A stretch of DNA of 64,000 bases. It comes from Roseibium suaedae. Lineage in GTDB: Bacteria > Pseudomonadota > Alphaproteobacteria > Rhizobiales > Stappiaceae. Where the stretch lies: positions 310,001-374,000 of the forward strand of contig NZ_FRBW01000004.1 in assembly GCF_900142725.1 (NCBI RefSeq). The letters run 5' to 3'. Both the position numbers and the translations under genes were made by a program. Shown here piece after piece: positions 7,440 through 17,069 of this stretch. Below the pieces are notes generated by a model, which saw only the letters and a list, made by a program, of their open reading frames with translations, searched no databases and had not been told where the DNA came from. Numbering within the stretch: the stretch's first letter is position 1; the number at the start of each line of letters is the position of its first letter.

Positions 7440-8432
7440 ATGACTTTCAAGGCGCTTGTGGTTGAAAAGGCGGAGGATGGCAGCACGCAGGCTTCTGTGC
7501 AGATGCTGGAGGAGAGCCGTCTGCCGGACGGGGACGTGACGGTTGCCGTCGACTATTCCACGCTCAATTACAAGGATGGTCTGTGCCTTGGAAGCGGAGG
7601 CGGACTGGTGCGCACCTATCCGCATGTGCCTGGTATCGACTTTGCCGGAACCGTCGAGACCTCCAGTGACGCACGCTACAAGCCGGGCGACAAGGTGGTT
7701 CTGACCGGCTGGCGTGTCGGCGAAGCCTGGTGGGGCGGCTATGCCCAGAAGGCGCGGGTCAAGGCAGACTGGCTGGTGCCCTTGCCAGAGGGGCTGACGA
7801 CGCGGGACGCCATGGCCATCGGAACGGCTGGCTTCACCTCCATGCTCGCTGTCATGGCTCTGGAAGATCACGGATTGAAGCCGGACAATGGACCGGTGTT
7901 GGTGACGGGCGCGGCTGGCGGCGTCGGATCTGTGGCGACCGCCATTCTCGCACATCTTGGCTATGAGGTTGCGGCCGTCACCGGCCGTCCGGAAACCGAA
8001 GACTATCTCAAAGGTCTGGGCGCGAGCCGGATCGTTCCCCGGGAAGAGCTTGCCGAAACGGTCAAGCGGCCGCTGGAAAGCGAGACCTGGGCCGGATGTA
8101 TCGATGCGGTGGGCGGCGCGATGCTTGCCCGCGTGCTGGGGCAGATGAAATACCGTGCGTCCGTTGCCGCCGTTGGCTTGGCTGGAGGCGCAGCGCTGCC
8201 GGCCACCGTTGTGCCGTTCCTTCTGCGCGGCGTGAATCTTCTCGGCATCGACAGCGTGCTGCAGCCCTATGACAACCGGCTGCGGGCCTGGAGCCGGCTC
8301 GCGCAGGACCTGCCGCTGGACAAGTTGCGGGACATGGTGTTTCCCGCCACTCTGTCAGACCTGCCCGAACTTGGCGCTGCGATCCTGAAGGGCGGCGTCA
8401 AGGGCAGAGCCGTGGTGGATGTGAATGCCTGA
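7440..8432 (+). CDS. acuI: Acrylyl-CoA reductase, AcuI/YhdH family
   Basis: This 330-residue zinc-free medium-chain dehydrogenase/reductase matches the AcuI/YhdH family in length and motifs: STLNYKDGLC near the start, the VPGIDFAGTV segment, and the NADPH-binding GAAGGVGSVA (about residues 158-167). AcuI reduces acryloyl-CoA to propionyl-CoA, which serves 3-hydroxypropionate assimilation and detoxifies acrylate released during DMSP breakdown in marine alphaproteobacteria. The ATG has a strong GGAGG five bases upstream. It lies 93 bases after the GntR gene on the same strand, but no DMSP lyase or propionyl-CoA gene is in view, so the physiological role here is inference. Confidence 0.9.
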   Translation: MTFKALVVEKAEDGSTQASVQMLEESRLPDGDVTVAVDYSTLNYKDGLCLGSGGGLVRTYPHVPGIDFAGTVETSSDARYKPGDKVVLTGWRVGEAWWGGYAQKARVKADWLVPLPEGLTTRDAMAIGTAGFTSMLAVMALEDHGLKPDNGPVLVTGAAGGVGSVATAILAHLGYEVAAVTGRPETEDYLKGLGASRIVPREELAETVKRPLESETWAGCIDAVGGAMLARVLGQMKYRASVAAVGLAGGAALPATVVPFLLRGVNLLGIDSVLQPYDNRLRAWSRLAQDLPLDKLRDMVFPATLSDLPELGAAILKGGVKGRAVVDVNA

Positions 8433-8452
8433 GCCTTCCGGAGGCTGACGCG

Positions 8453-9400
8453 TCAGGAGTGGTCGAGCTCCTGGCGCAGCGCGTCGAACACCCTTGTGTA
8501 GATCTGCCGAACGAGGGCGGCAGCCTCCTCCCCCTGGCGAGCGAGTTGCGACAAGCCGGGAGAAGCGTTGACCTCGAGAATGCGGAAAGCAGCCCCTGGG
8601 CCATCTTGCTCCTGAAGCAGAAGATCGACGCCGTAATATCTGAGGCCCAGGGCCTTGCTGCAGGCAATGGCTGCGTCCCGGATGGCTTTCGGCAGTTCAT
8701 CCTCTTTCACCAGACCGCCGATCCCCCCAGCCGACAGATTGGCGACGGGCAGAAGCGTGATGAGGGTTCCGGCAGCGGGCACCGCGCAATAGGTCAGGTT
8801 CTGGGCCGTCAGCTCATGAAAGAGCCGGGAATCCGTGCGCACTTTTTCCGGCAGCGGCTTCAGAAGCTCTGCGACCGTCGACCGGCCGTCTCCGGTGACG
8901 CTCGGTCTCTGGCGCTCCAGAGCGCCCAGCACTTCTCCGTCCAGCACGATGATGCGCAGGTCCCGCCCCCTGATCTCTTCCTGGATCAGCAGCTTGTCGT
9001 GGTGAAAGAAAAGGGATTCGAAGCAGGCTGAAAGCCCCTGTGCATCCAGGGCCCGGTGGACATCACGTCCTTCCCGTCCGTCATTTGGCTTCACATAGAC
9101 CGGATAACCGATGCGTCCGGCAAAGTTCAGGGCGTCATCCGGACCGGTCAGGATGTCGCTGCAAAGGGCATGAACCCGGCTCATCAGGGCAATGGCGCTG
9201 GAGGAATGAACCAGCAGGCTGACGGGAACCGGCAGTCCTGCCTGGGACAGGACTTCGATCGTATGCGCCTTGTCCCGGGCAATTTGAGCTGCGCCGAGCG
9301 GATTGAGATCAAAGCTTGCGCCGGAGAAGAAACTGCGCCGCCCCTCGGCATTCTCGATCCAGCCCGCATGTCCCAGCGCATCGGCGGCGTTCAGCTTCAA
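8453..9400 (-). CDS. ATP-grasp ligase, CphA/GshAB/RimK-like
   Basis: The product (315 residues from this start) is an ATP-grasp enzyme. Visible motifs are VYVKPNDGREGRDV, the IQEEIRGRDLRIIVLDGE strand pair, RQRPSVTGDG, YYGVDLLL and the metal-binding ILEVNASPGL near the C-terminus, arranged as in the ligase domain of cyanophycin synthetase and bifunctional glutathione synthetase. It probably joins an amino acid to a peptide or carboxylate, substrate unknown. The start is unusual: the first conventional codon is a TTG at 9400 without a clear ribosome site, while protein-like sequence (PLIWRLLELY) continues in frame up to the lolA stop at 9494 with no ATG, GTG or TTG. It follows lolA on the same strand. 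Confidence 0.75.
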   Translation of the reverse strand: MKLNAADALGHAGWIENAEGRRSFFSGASFDLNPLGAAQIARDKAHTIEVLSQAGLPVPVSLLVHSSSAIALMSRVHALCSDILTGPDDALNFAGRIGYPVYVKPNDGREGRDVHRALDAQGLSACFESLFFHHDKLLIQEEIRGRDLRIIVLDGEVLGALERQRPSVTGDGRSTVAELLKPLPEKVRTDSRLFHELTAQNLTYCAVPAAGTLITLLPVANLSAGGIGGLVKEDELPKAIRDAAIACSKALGLRYYGVDLLLQEQDGPGAAFRILEVNASPGLSQLARQGEEAAALVRQIYTRVFDALRQELDHS

Positions 9401-9493
9401 GCCATGGCTCTGGCAATATAGCTCAAGCAGCCGCCAGATCAGCGGCCGGGAAGGGGCGGGGGATGGATCGCTATCCGCTATGATCGTCCCGCC

Positions 9494-10132
9494 TTATTTC
9501 TGGTTCTGACGGGTGTTGGCCAGATAGTCGATCTTGAACAGGTCCTTGTTGGTCGGACCGTTGGCCACGATGTTGTAGACGGCAACGGTCGTGTCATAGC
9601 CCTGTGCGTCCGTCACGGTCCACTGCTTCAACTCGTAGGACTTGGCGTCAAAGATGAGCGTCAGGATGCCGGAGTTGAACGTGGTCTGGTCGGTCAGGGT
9701 GACCGTGATCAGGTCCGGTTCGACCAGAACGTTGGTAACGTTGGCGTCCTTCTGGAGATCGATGTTTTCGGCCAGCAGGAAGCGCAGCGGCGTCTGGCTG
9801 AGGGGCCAGATGTCCTGGGTCGCCATCTTCCGGTCCTTGACCGAAACGGACTTGCCATCGGAGATGATGTCCAGCTTGGCCGGCGGATTGTAGTAGAAAC
9901 GCACCTTGCCAGGGCGGGCGATATAGAACTTGCCCTCGGACTGGCCGCCATCCGGACCAAACTGGATGAAGTCGCCGTTCATCGTCTTGACCGAGTTGAA
10001 GTAGGTGTTCACCTGGGCGAGCTTCTGCTGCTCGTCCGACGTCAGGGCCGATGCCGCAGTCATGGATCCGATCACCAGGCTTGCCGCCAGGAGGGCGGAT
10101 TTGAAGAATGTTGTGACAGTGCTCTGGCGCAT
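9494..10132 (-). CDS. lolA: Outer-membrane lipoprotein carrier protein LolA
   Basis: The 212-residue protein has a signal peptide (SALLAASLVIGSMTAASA, cleavage near residue 27) and a LolA-type beta-barrel: a GDFIQFGPDGGQSEGKFYI strand pair, RPGKVRFYYNPP, an ISDGKSVSVKDR strand and PLRFLLAENIDL. LolA shuttles lipoproteins across the periplasm to the outer membrane. The ATG at 10132 was chosen because the signal peptide starts there; a longer frame to 10264 adds a basic, unlike sequence. It lies about 100 bases after ftsK on the same strand, the usual rhizobial order. Confidence 0.92.
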   Translation of the reverse strand: MRQSTVTTFFKSALLAASLVIGSMTAASALTSDEQQKLAQVNTYFNSVKTMNGDFIQFGPDGGQSEGKFYIARPGKVRFYYNPPAKLDIISDGKSVSVKDRKMATQDIWPLSQTPLRFLLAENIDLQKDANVTNVLVEPDLITVTLTDQTTFNSGILTLIFDAKSYELKQWTVTDAQGYDTTVAVYNIVANGPTNKDLFKIDYLANTRQNQK

Positions 10133-10232
10133 TTGAAACCTGTGTCTTCCGGTTAAGGGAACCAGTGTTAAACTAGCGGAACCTTGTGGCAAGGTTTTGG
10201 CGATGGACGGGCGGCGATGACCGCCCTTCCTG

Positions 10233-12968
10233 TCACATATCGTCCTCAACACCGTTCTGGACAAGGATCTCCCGCTTGCCTGCGTGATTTGCAGCGCTGA
10301 TCAGGCCCTCGTTTTCCATCCGTTCGATGAGCGAGGCAGCCCGGTTATAGCCGATGGAGAGGCGCCGCTGAACATAGGAGGTGGAGGCCTTCTTGTCGCG
10401 CAGGACAATGGCAACGGCCCGGTCATATAGGTCGTTGCCCTCGTCATCTCCGCCGCCGCCACCGCCGCCGGCCATGCCGTCATAGGGGCTCGCGCCTTCC
10501 TCGTCGTCCTCGGTCACCGCTTCCAGATATTGCGGAGTGCCCTGCAGCTTCAGATGCGAGACGATGTGCTCGACCTCGCCGTCGGAAACGAACGGGCCGT
10601 GGACACGCTGGATGCGGCCGCCGCCGGCCATGTAGAGCATGTCGCCCATGCCCAGCAGCTGCTCGGCGCCCATTTCGCCCAGGATCGTGCGGCTGTCGAT
10701 CTTCGACGTCACCTGGAAGGAGATACGGGTCGGGAAGTTTGCCTTGATCGTACCGGTGATGACGTCCACCGACGGGCGCTGGGTGGCCATGATCAGGTGG
10801 ATGCCGGCGGCACGGGCCATCTGTGCCAGACGCTGGATCGCGCCTTCGATGTCCTTGCCCGCCACCATCATAAGGTCGGCCATTTCGTCGACCACCACCA
10901 CGATGAACGGCATGGTTTCGAGCGGCAGTTCTTCCTCTTCCCAGATCGGCTGGCCGGTTTCGCGGTCGAAGCCGGTCTGAACGGTCCGCGTGAAGCTTTC
11001 ACCCTTTTCCATCGCCTGCAGGATACGGGTGTTGTAGCCGTCGATGTTGCGGACGCCGACCTTCGACATCTTCTTGTAGCGCTCTTCCATCTCGCGGACG
11101 GTCCACTTGAGCGCGACAACGGCCTTCTTCGGATCGGTCACGACCGGGGTCAGCAGATGAGGAATTCCGTCATAGATGGAGAGTTCCAGCATCTTCGGGT
11201 CGATCATGATCATCTTGCACTCGGCCGGCGTGAGCCGGTAGAGCAGCGACAGGATCATGGTGTTGATGGCGACCGACTTGCCCGAACCGGTGGTACCGGC
11301 AACCAGCAGGTGAGGCATGCGGGCAAGGTCCGCCACGACGCTCTCGCCATTGATCGTCTTGCCGAGGCCCAGCGCCAGCTTGGACTTGGATTTCTCGAAG
11401 TCCTGAGAGGCCAGCAGTTCGCGCAGATAGACGGTCTCGCGGCGGGCATTCGGCAGTTCGATGCCGATGGCGTTCTTGCCCGGGATCACGGCCACGCGGG
11501 CGGAGATCGCGCTCATCGAGCGGGCGATGTCGTCGGCCAGGCCGATGACACGGGAAGACTTGATGCCCGGTGCCGGTTCCAGCTCGTAAAGGGTCACGAC
11601 CGGGCCCGGGCGGACCTCGATGATTTCTCCGCGCACGCCGAAGTCTTCCAGCACGCCTTCCAGGATACGGGCATTCTGCTCGAGTGCATCGGCGGACAGG
11701 CCCGGAACCTTGCCGGTGACCTTCGGTTCGGCCAGAAGATGCAGCGGCGGATGCTCGTATTCCTCCGGAGCGCCAAGGAACGACGGTTGAGCTTCTGCAA
11801 TCGCACGCTTGCCCGGCTTGGGACGGGCTGCAGGCGGGATCACACGGCTCGGCGCGGCTGCTGCCGGAGCTTGTTCTTCCGGGCTGGCAATGCCGATCGG
11901 GCGGGGCACAGGCCCCTTGTTCGCCATCAACTCGTCCGGATCGAAGGGCACGCCCTCCTCATCCTCGTAGTCGTCTTCGTAATCGTTGCCGGAACCGTTG
12001 GCACGCTGGCGGCTGTCGTAGAAGTCGGACAGGCCGTCGTCGTCCTTTGGCATCAGGCGGCCGGCAATGGCCCGGCGGAAGGCGCCAAGGGCGCTGCGGC
12101 GCGGGGCCGGCTCATCGTCCTCGTAGACCTCGCCGTGTTCGTCCCACTCGTCCTCGTCATCTTCAGGCCGGGTGGCCGGGCGGCCGGTCACACGGCGAAG
12201 GAAAGAGGTGCCCTGCAGGCTCCAGTGGCTGAGCCGGCCGATGGTGGCCGTCGCCATCAGGCCCAGGCGGCTGTCGGTCTCTTCGTCCTCATCGTCAAAG
12301 TCGAAATCATCCTGCTGGGCGCGGCCACGGCCACGCGGTGCTGCCTGCTTCGCATTGGCCTTGGGGGCCGCGTCTGCGCCAAAGAAGCCAGATGCGGCAA
12401 CAAGCAGGAACAGGGCAGGCAGGCCGAGGCCGAGGACACCGACGATCGTTCCGGCGCCTTCGGTCAGGTTGCCGGTCAGAAGGCCCGGAACCACATGGAT
12501 TGTATCGCCCAGGAAGCCGCCAAGGCCCGTGGGCAGCGGCCAGCTTTCTGGAACGGGAAGGGCTGCGAGAGCGCCTGCCGCCAGCAGGGAGCCTGCAAAC
12601 CAGAAGCCGAGGCGGCGGCGGCTGATGTGAACCAGATTGCCGGAGAGAAGCCGCCAGCCCCAGAACACGATCGGCACCAGGAACACAGCCGTCGCCAGAC
12701 CGATGGTCTGCATCAGCACATCGGCGAAGATCGCACCCGGTTTGCCGAGGGCGTTGTGGGCGGGCTCGCCGGTGGCGTGGTTCAGGCTGGGGTCGTTGAT
12801 CGACCAAGTTGCCAGCGCTGCGGCCATCGCCGCCGCAACGGCGATCACGCCGAGACCGCACAGTCCCACCAGATTGCGCTTCATGAAGCGCCGCAGCGGG
12901 CTCTGGGTGTCGATCAGGTCGACGGAAGCGCGGCGGCCATTGCCGCGGACGGCGGTTGCCCGTCTCAT
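10233..12968 (-). CDS. ftsK: DNA translocase FtsK
   Basis: The product is 911 residues. Four hydrophobic segments occupy about residues 30-190 and anchor it at the division septum. A low-complexity acidic and proline-rich linker follows (runs of D/E around 215-330), then the RecA-like motor with Walker A GTTGSGKS near 556 and Walker [11 protein letters not shown], and a C-terminal winged-helix gamma domain ending [15 protein letters not shown] that would read KOPS sites. FtsK pumps chromosome ends and activates XerCD. The ATG at 12968 overlaps the aminotransferase stop (ATGA), so the two are coupled; the frame continues upstream but reads as shadow sequence. It is slightly longer than usual because of the linker. 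Confidence 0.96.
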   Translation of the reverse strand: MRRATAVRGNGRRASVDLIDTQSPLRRFMKRNLVGLCGLGVIAVAAAMAAALATWSINDPSLNHATGEPAHNALGKPGAIFADVLMQTIGLATAVFLVPIVFWGWRLLSGNLVHISRRRLGFWFAGSLLAAGALAALPVPESWPLPTGLGGFLGDTIHVVPGLLTGNLTEGAGTIVGVLGLGLPALFLLVAASGFFGADAAPKANAKQAAPRGRGRAQQDDFDFDDEDEETDSRLGLMATATIGRLSHWSLQGTSFLRRVTGRPATRPEDDEDEWDEHGEVYEDDEPAPRRSALGAFRRAIAGRLMPKDDDGLSDFYDSRQRANGSGNDYEDDYEDEEGVPFDPDELMANKGPVPRPIGIASPEEQAPAAAAPSRVIPPAARPKPGKRAIAEAQPSFLGAPEEYEHPPLHLLAEPKVTGKVPGLSADALEQNARILEGVLEDFGVRGEIIEVRPGPVVTLYELEPAPGIKSSRVIGLADDIARSMSAISARVAVIPGKNAIGIELPNARRETVYLRELLASQDFEKSKSKLALGLGKTINGESVVADLARMPHLLVAGTTGSGKSVAINTMILSLLYRLTPAECKMIMIDPKMLELSIYDGIPHLLTPVVTDPKKAVVALKWTVREMEERYKKMSKVGVRNIDGYNTRILQAMEKGESFTRTVQTGFDRETGQPIWEEEELPLETMPFIVVVVDEMADLMMVAGKDIEGAIQRLAQMARAAGIHLIMATQRPSVDVITGTIKANFPTRISFQVTSKIDSRTILGEMGAEQLLGMGDMLYMAGGGRIQRVHGPFVSDGEVEHIVSHLKLQGTPQYLEAVTEDDEEGASPYDGMAGGGGGGGDDEGNDLYDRAVAIVLRDKKASTSYVQRRLSIGYNRAASLIERMENEGLISAANHAGKREILVQNGVEDDM

Positions 12969-14215
12969 GCCTTTTCTCCCAGCCAGGCCGCCATGCGCTG
13001 CAGGGCGGTTCGAGTTTGAGCGAGCGGGGCGCACAGGCCAACGCGGATGTAATCCCGTCCCGGATTGCTGCCATCCGCCTGGTCGGATGCGAGATACGCC
13101 CCGGGCAGAACCTTCACGCCGGTGTCTTTCCAGAGGCCCTTGGTCACCTCGACAGAACCGCCCCAGCGGGCGACATTCAGCCACAGGAAGAACCCGGCTT
13201 CCGGGGTCACCGCACCCATCAGCGGCGACAGGATCTCTTCGGCGGCCTCGAACTTTTCGTTGTAGAGGCGGCGGTTCTCTTCCACATGCGCCTCGTCGCC
13301 ATAGGCGGCCGCGGCAACAGCCTGATGCGGGATCGGCACCTGCGGAGCCGCAAGGCCGCGGAACTTCACCCACCTGGACAGGAACTCCGGGTCCCCGGCA
13401 GCAAAGCCGCAGCGCAGACCCGCCAGGTTGGAGCGCTTGGACAGGGAATTCAGCACGATGATCTTGTCGAAGACATTGCCGTCCGGATTGCCGAGAGCCT
13501 TGGCAGCCTCAAGCATGCCGGGGGGCGGCGTGTCGCGGTAGATCTCCGAGTAGCATTCGTCCGAGAAAATGTAGAAGCGGTGCTTGCGGGCGAGCTGGAT
13601 CAGGCGCTGCAGATAGGGAATATCCGCGCAATAGCCTTCGGGATTGGTCGGCGAGGCAATGTAGAATGCGACCGTTTCGTCCAGATCCGCCGGGTCCAGG
13701 CTGTCGAGATTGGGCAGGAAGTGGTTGCCGGGCCGGGCGTCCATCAGCACAGCGCGCGAATCAGCGATATGGGCCGCCGCTGCATAGGTCTGGTAGAACG
13801 GGTTCGGCAGCATCATCACCGGGTGATCTATGCCCTTTGCCAATTGGTCACGGGCGGCAATCGCCCCGAAGGATAAGCCTTCGCGGGAGCCGTTCAGCGG
13901 CAGAACACCGTTCTCGACATCGATCAGACCATCAAGATTGTACCTGCGGTCGAGCCAGCCTGCGACAGCCGCGCGGAACTCCGGCGTGCCGTTGATTGGC
14001 GGATATCTGCGGAAGTCACCGATGTTTTCGGCGAGGATGCCGGCCACGAACCCGGGCATCTCATGCTGCGGTTCGCCAATGGTCATGGCAACGGGATCCA
14101 TGCCCGGACGCTCGTCTCCCAGCAGAGCGGCAAGACGCTGAAACGGATTTGAACTCGGCAGGGCGGCGCCCCGCCGGTAGGTGGCACGTGTGGCGGTCAT
14201 CGATGTCCCGGACAT
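12965..14215 (-). CDS. Class I/II PLP-dependent aminotransferase (DapC-like)
   Basis: This 416-residue fold-type I aminotransferase shows IGEPQHEMP near the start, the PNPFYQTY region that stacks on the cofactor, ASPTNPEGY with the invariant asparagine, SDECYSEIY, the PLP lysine in [17 protein letters not shown] (near 255) and a final RVGL arginine that binds the alpha-carboxylate. The best functional guess is succinyl-diaminopimelate aminotransferase (DapC) in lysine and peptidoglycan synthesis, which in rhizobia often precedes ftsK, but LL-aminotransferases look alike. A second ATG lies five codons in at 14200 with GGGAC before it. It overlaps ftsK by four bases. Confidence 0.88.
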   Translation of the reverse strand: MSGTSMTATRATYRRGAALPSSNPFQRLAALLGDERPGMDPVAMTIGEPQHEMPGFVAGILAENIGDFRRYPPINGTPEFRAAVAGWLDRRYNLDGLIDVENGVLPLNGSREGLSFGAIAARDQLAKGIDHPVMMLPNPFYQTYAAAAHIADSRAVLMDARPGNHFLPNLDSLDPADLDETVAFYIASPTNPEGYCADIPYLQRLIQLARKHRFYIFSDECYSEIYRDTPPPGMLEAAKALGNPDGNVFDKIIVLNSLSKRSNLAGLRCGFAAGDPEFLSRWVKFRGLAAPQVPIPHQAVAAAAYGDEAHVEENRRLYNEKFEAAEEILSPLMGAVTPEAGFFLWLNVARWGGSVEVTKGLWKDTGVKVLPGAYLASDQADGSNPGRDYIRVGLCAPLAQTRTALQRMAAWLGEKA

Positions 14216-14378
14216 TCCATAGGCTTTGGGGGCAAGGCTACCCGGCCTTGGTAAAGCCCTTATTAACCAAGGGTCTCGTTGTCCGCTTTGGAACAGGATT
14301 GCTTGAATTGGGGGCTGGCGAGGCTAAGCTGCCAGAAACACTGGATTTTATGTGCAGGTGCCAGAAAGGGATCGCATC

Positions 14379-15035
14379 ATGACTGCCGCAAATGAGCCGG
14401 TTTCCGTACTCTGTTTCGGAGATTCCCTGACCTGGGGATTCAAGCCGGGCGAGCGGACCCGCTATGGCCATTCCATCCGCTGGACACGGCGTCTCGCCAA
14501 AGCGCTGGGAGAGGGCTTCTATGTGGTGGAAGACGGCGTGAATGGCCGGACCACCGTCCATGAAGACCCCATGCGCGGCGACAAGAACGGCTTTGCCCAT
14601 CTTGCCACGGCCCGCAAGGCGCATATGCCGGTCGACATTCTGGTTCTCATGCTGGGCACCAACGATCTGCAATCCCGTTTCAACATGAGCGCAGGCGCCA
14701 TCGGGTCGGCCATGTCGCGGCTGATCTTTTCAGCCTGCCAGTCCACCGATGACCCTCACGGCCAGCCGCCGAAGTTGCTTCTGATTTCTCCACCGCCTCT
14801 GGGCGATTTCGATGGCTCACCACTGGCCTGCATGTTCTGCGAAAAGAGCATCGCAGAATCGAAAAAGCTCAAGGATGTCTACGCTGCCCTGGCCTCGCAG
14901 TACGGAGCGGCCTTCCTCGACGCCGGTTCCATCGTCTCCGTCAGCAAAGTGGATTCCGTTCACTGGGACGCGGACATGCAGGCGCCCTTTGCCGATGCAG
15001 TTGCTGAAGAAGTGCGGAAACTCGCCGGAGTGTGA
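14379..15035 (+). CDS. SGNH/GDSL hydrolase (arylesterase-like)
   Basis: The 218-residue protein carries the SGNH blocks: FGDSLTWGF with nucleophile Ser16, a glycine-asparagine block (DGVNGRTT), LGTNDLQ near residue 95, and the late DSVHWD block with the catalytic histidine. No signal peptide is seen, so it is probably cytoplasmic. Family members hydrolyse aryl or acyl esters, and some deacetylate sugars; no substrate is implied by the context. The ATG at 14379 has AAAGGG nine bases upstream. It is divergent from the aminotransferase gene, with a 160-base gap, and faces the DUF1674 gene across the repeat block. Confidence 0.88.
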   Translation: MTAANEPVSVLCFGDSLTWGFKPGERTRYGHSIRWTRRLAKALGEGFYVVEDGVNGRTTVHEDPMRGDKNGFAHLATARKAHMPVDILVLMLGTNDLQSRFNMSAGAIGSAMSRLIFSACQSTDDPHGQPPKLLLISPPPLGDFDGSPLACMFCEKSIAESKKLKDVYAALASQYGAAFLDAGSIVSVSKVDSVHWDADMQAPFADAVAEEVRKLAGV

Positions 15036-15042
15036 GCCGCTT

Positions 15043-15206
15043 CCAACCCTCACCCGCCGCTTCGCGACGACCTCTCCCAGGCTTGGGAGAGGTGATCGGT
15101 GAGGCTGATCGTGGGAAACTGACGGTGTGATCCGTGGGGAGCTGCGATGCCAAGCGGCTTGCCGCAGCCTGCTCCCTCTCCCTCAGGGAGAGGGTTGGGG
15201 TGAGGG
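15043..15206 (+). repeat. MITE-like intergenic repeat, unit 1
   Basis: The unit of about 164 bases begins with CAACCCTCACC and ends with GGGGTGAGGG, which are mutually inverted (CCCTCACCC/GGGTGAGGG). Inside are two hairpins, CTCTCCCAGGCTTGGGAGAG near the 5' end and CTCTCCCTCAGGGAGAG near the 3' end, split by a spacer of about 40 bases. A second copy follows at 15286. It lies between the convergent SGNH and DUF1674 genes and may act as a bidirectional terminator. No open frame in it looks like protein. Confidence 0.85.
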
Positions 15207-15285
15207 CATGCTCGGCCCAGGTGGAATGCCTCAGGCCGAAGAGAGCTGCTTTTTCAGTGCGATGAGCTTGCTTTGTCGCCGGCTT

Positions 15286-15449
15286 CCAATCCTCACCCGT
15301 TGTTTCGCGTCGGCCTCTCCCAGGCTTGGGAGAGGTGATCGGTGAGGCTGATCGTGGGAAACAGGCTGGGTGATCCGCGGGGGGATGCGATGCCAAGCTG
15401 CTTGCCGCAGCTCGCCCCCTCTCCCTCAGGGAGAGGGCTGGGGTGAGGG
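15286..15449 (+). repeat. MITE-like intergenic repeat, unit 2
   Basis: This is a second copy of the repeat at 15043-15206 in the same orientation, with the same terminal inverted repeats, both internal hairpins and a recognisable spacer (GATGCCAAGC shared). The two are separated by about 80 bases of unrelated sequence. It ends eight bases from the stop of the DUF1674 gene. Confidence 0.85.
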
Positions 15450-15456
15450 ACCTTGA

Positions 15457-15747
15457 TCAAAAATCCGAGGTCAGGCCTTTGATTTCCCAGTCATCGTAAC
15501 GGGTTGGCTCAAGTCCGCCCCGGCCGTTGACTTCTGCAGGCAGGGTTTCCTGGCGGGCGTCGATCTCTGCGCGGCGGGCTTCGGCTTCCTTCAAGGCGCG
15601 CTGGGCGGCAGGGGGAAGGTCCTCGAAGCGGCGCCGGGGCGCTTCTTGCACTTCCGTCGCCAGCGACGGCGCGTCCGCTGCGATCCGGAAGGGGACCACA
15701 TTGGTCTCCTGCGGCTGATCCGGGGTGTTGCTGTTGTCACCGGTCAT
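15457..15747 (-). CDS. DUF1674 protein, SDHAF4-like succinate dehydrogenase assembly factor
   Basis: A 96-residue protein whose C-terminus, GRGGLEPTRYDDWEIKG followed by SDF, is the hallmark of DUF1674/SDHAF4. In mitochondria and alphaproteobacteria this family helps assemble the flavinylated succinate dehydrogenase subunit. The N-terminal half is charged and probably disordered (APRRRFEDLPPAAQRALKEA helix in the middle). The ATG at 15747 was preferred; the frame is open to 15867 but that part overlaps the divergent promoter region of htpX and is not conserved-looking. No sdh genes are in the window. Confidence 0.88.
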   Translation of the reverse strand: MTGDNSNTPDQPQETNVVPFRIAADAPSLATEVQEAPRRRFEDLPPAAQRALKEAEARRAEIDARQETLPAEVNGRGGLEPTRYDDWEIKGLTSDF

Positions 15748-15889
15748 GGCTCTGGCTCCCGCTTGGATCTGAGGGGCGGTCTTGAAGCGCGCAAAGCTTG
15801 AAGCCTTGGCGCAACCACCCCATTTCTGTCTGACAGAGGCTATACAGAGCCTCATCCCGAATTGCAAAAGGACTGGTGGACGGCCCGAG

Positions 15890-16903
15890 ATGAACTACTT
15901 GCGTACAGCCATGCTGCTTGCGGCCATGACCGCGCTGTTCATGGGGATCGGCTATGTGATCGGCGGCCAGGGCGGCATGATGATCGCCTTGCTGATTGCT
16001 GCCGGCATGAACGTCTTCAGCTACTGGAACTCGGACAAGATGGTTCTGCGCATGCATCATGCGCAGGAAGCTGACGAGCGCAGCGCGCCGGAGCTGTTCC
16101 ACATGATCCGCCAGCTGTCCGCCAATGCGGGCCTGCCGATGCCCAAGGTCTATATCATCGACAACCCGCAGCCGAACGCCTTTGCAACGGGCCGCAATCC
16201 GCAGAACGCGGCTGTCGCCGCCACCACGGGCCTGCTCAACATGCTGAGCAAGGAAGAGGTGGCGGGCGTGATGGCCCACGAGCTGGCGCATATCAAGAAC
16301 CACGACACCCTGATCATGACCATCACGGCGACCATAGCCGGTGCCATCTCCATGCTCGGCAACTTCGCCTTCTTCTTCGGGGGCAACCGGGAGAACAACA
16401 ATCCCTTCGGCTTCATCGGCGTTCTGGTGGCCATGATCGTGGCGCCCTTGGCGGCCATGCTGGTGCAGATGGCGATTTCCCGGACCCGCGAATATGCCGC
16501 CGACCGCATGGGCGCTCAGATCTGCGGCGAGCCGATGTGGCTGGCGTCCGCGCTGAACAAAATCGCGGGCGGCGTGGAGCATATTCACAATCCGGACGCG
16601 GAAGCGAACCCGGCAACGGCACATATGTTCATCATGAACCCGCTGTCCGGCGAGCGGATGGACAATTTGTTCTCCACCCACCCGGCAACGGCCAACCGCA
16701 TCGCCGAATTGCAGAAGCTGGCCCAGTCCGGCCTGGGCACTGGCGCGGCCTATCGTGCGCCGTCCGCAAGCAGCGGATCCGCCTATCGCAGTGGCCCGTC
16801 CTCACAGCCCTCGTCCGGTTCTGCTCCCTCCGGCCCCTGGGGCTCAGCGCGTGGCAGTGCGCCGCGCGAGGAGAGCCGCCGGCCAAAGGGGCCCTGGGGG
16901 TAA
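15890..16903 (+). CDS. htpX: Membrane zinc metalloprotease HtpX
   Basis: The 337-residue product has two N-terminal membrane helices (residues 4-45), the M48 zinc site [12 protein letters not shown] with HELAH near 128, two further hydrophobic segments ([15 protein letters not shown] and [17 protein letters not shown]) and the EYAADRMGA glutamate ligand. HtpX degrades damaged inner-membrane proteins and is often heat- or envelope-stress induced. The C-terminus is a serine/proline/glycine-rich tail of about 50 residues, common in rhizobial HtpX. ATG at 15890 begins the first helix. It is divergent from DUF1674 and followed by a clear terminator. Confidence 0.95.
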   Translation: MNYLRTAMLLAAMTALFMGIGYVIGGQGGMMIALLIAAGMNVFSYWNSDKMVLRMHHAQEADERSAPELFHMIRQLSANAGLPMPKVYIIDNPQPNAFATGRNPQNAAVAATTGLLNMLSKEEVAGVMAHELAHIKNHDTLIMTITATIAGAISMLGNFAFFFGGNRENNNPFGFIGVLVAMIVAPLAAMLVQMAISRTREYAADRMGAQICGEPMWLASALNKIAGGVEHIHNPDAEANPATAHMFIMNPLSGERMDNLFSTHPATANRIAELQKLAQSGLGTGAAYRAPSASSGSAYRSGPSSQPSSGSAPSGPWGSARGSAPREESRRPKGPWG

Positions 16904-16987
16904 TCCTGCCCGAAGGCGCAGCCAGTTGCCCTTGCGAGGAGAATTCGCTTTTCCGAGGGCTGTAGGCCATCTAGACTGATCCCATAT

Positions 16988-17024
16988 GCGCCGCTGGCCA
17001 AACGGTCTGCGGCGCTCGTTTTTT
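16988..17024 (+). terminator. Rho-independent terminator after htpX
   Basis: GCGCCGC (16988-16994) pairs with GCGGCGC (17009-17015), followed by TCG and six T (17019-17024). It lies about 85 bases after the htpX stop and before rsmB, which argues against rsmB starting at the in-frame ATG at 16986. Confidence 0.8.
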
Positions 17025-17069
17025 CTGACCGTCCCCTCAAGAGACCTTAAGCCCCAACGGAGTCCAGCC

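Noticed and set aside
10530..13019. Open frame of 829 codons opposite ftsK
   Set aside because: Shadow of ftsK; low-complexity translation and no ribosome site, while ftsK is unmistakable.
14941..15396. Leftward open frame across the 15-kb repeats
   Set aside because: Composed of repeat sequence; its repeated peptide (SFPRSASPITSPKPGRGRRE-like) only reflects the tandem DNA repeat.
16986..17069. Upstream ATG extension of rsmB
   Set aside because: It lies within the htpX terminator hairpin and has no ribosome site; TTG 17070 fits better.
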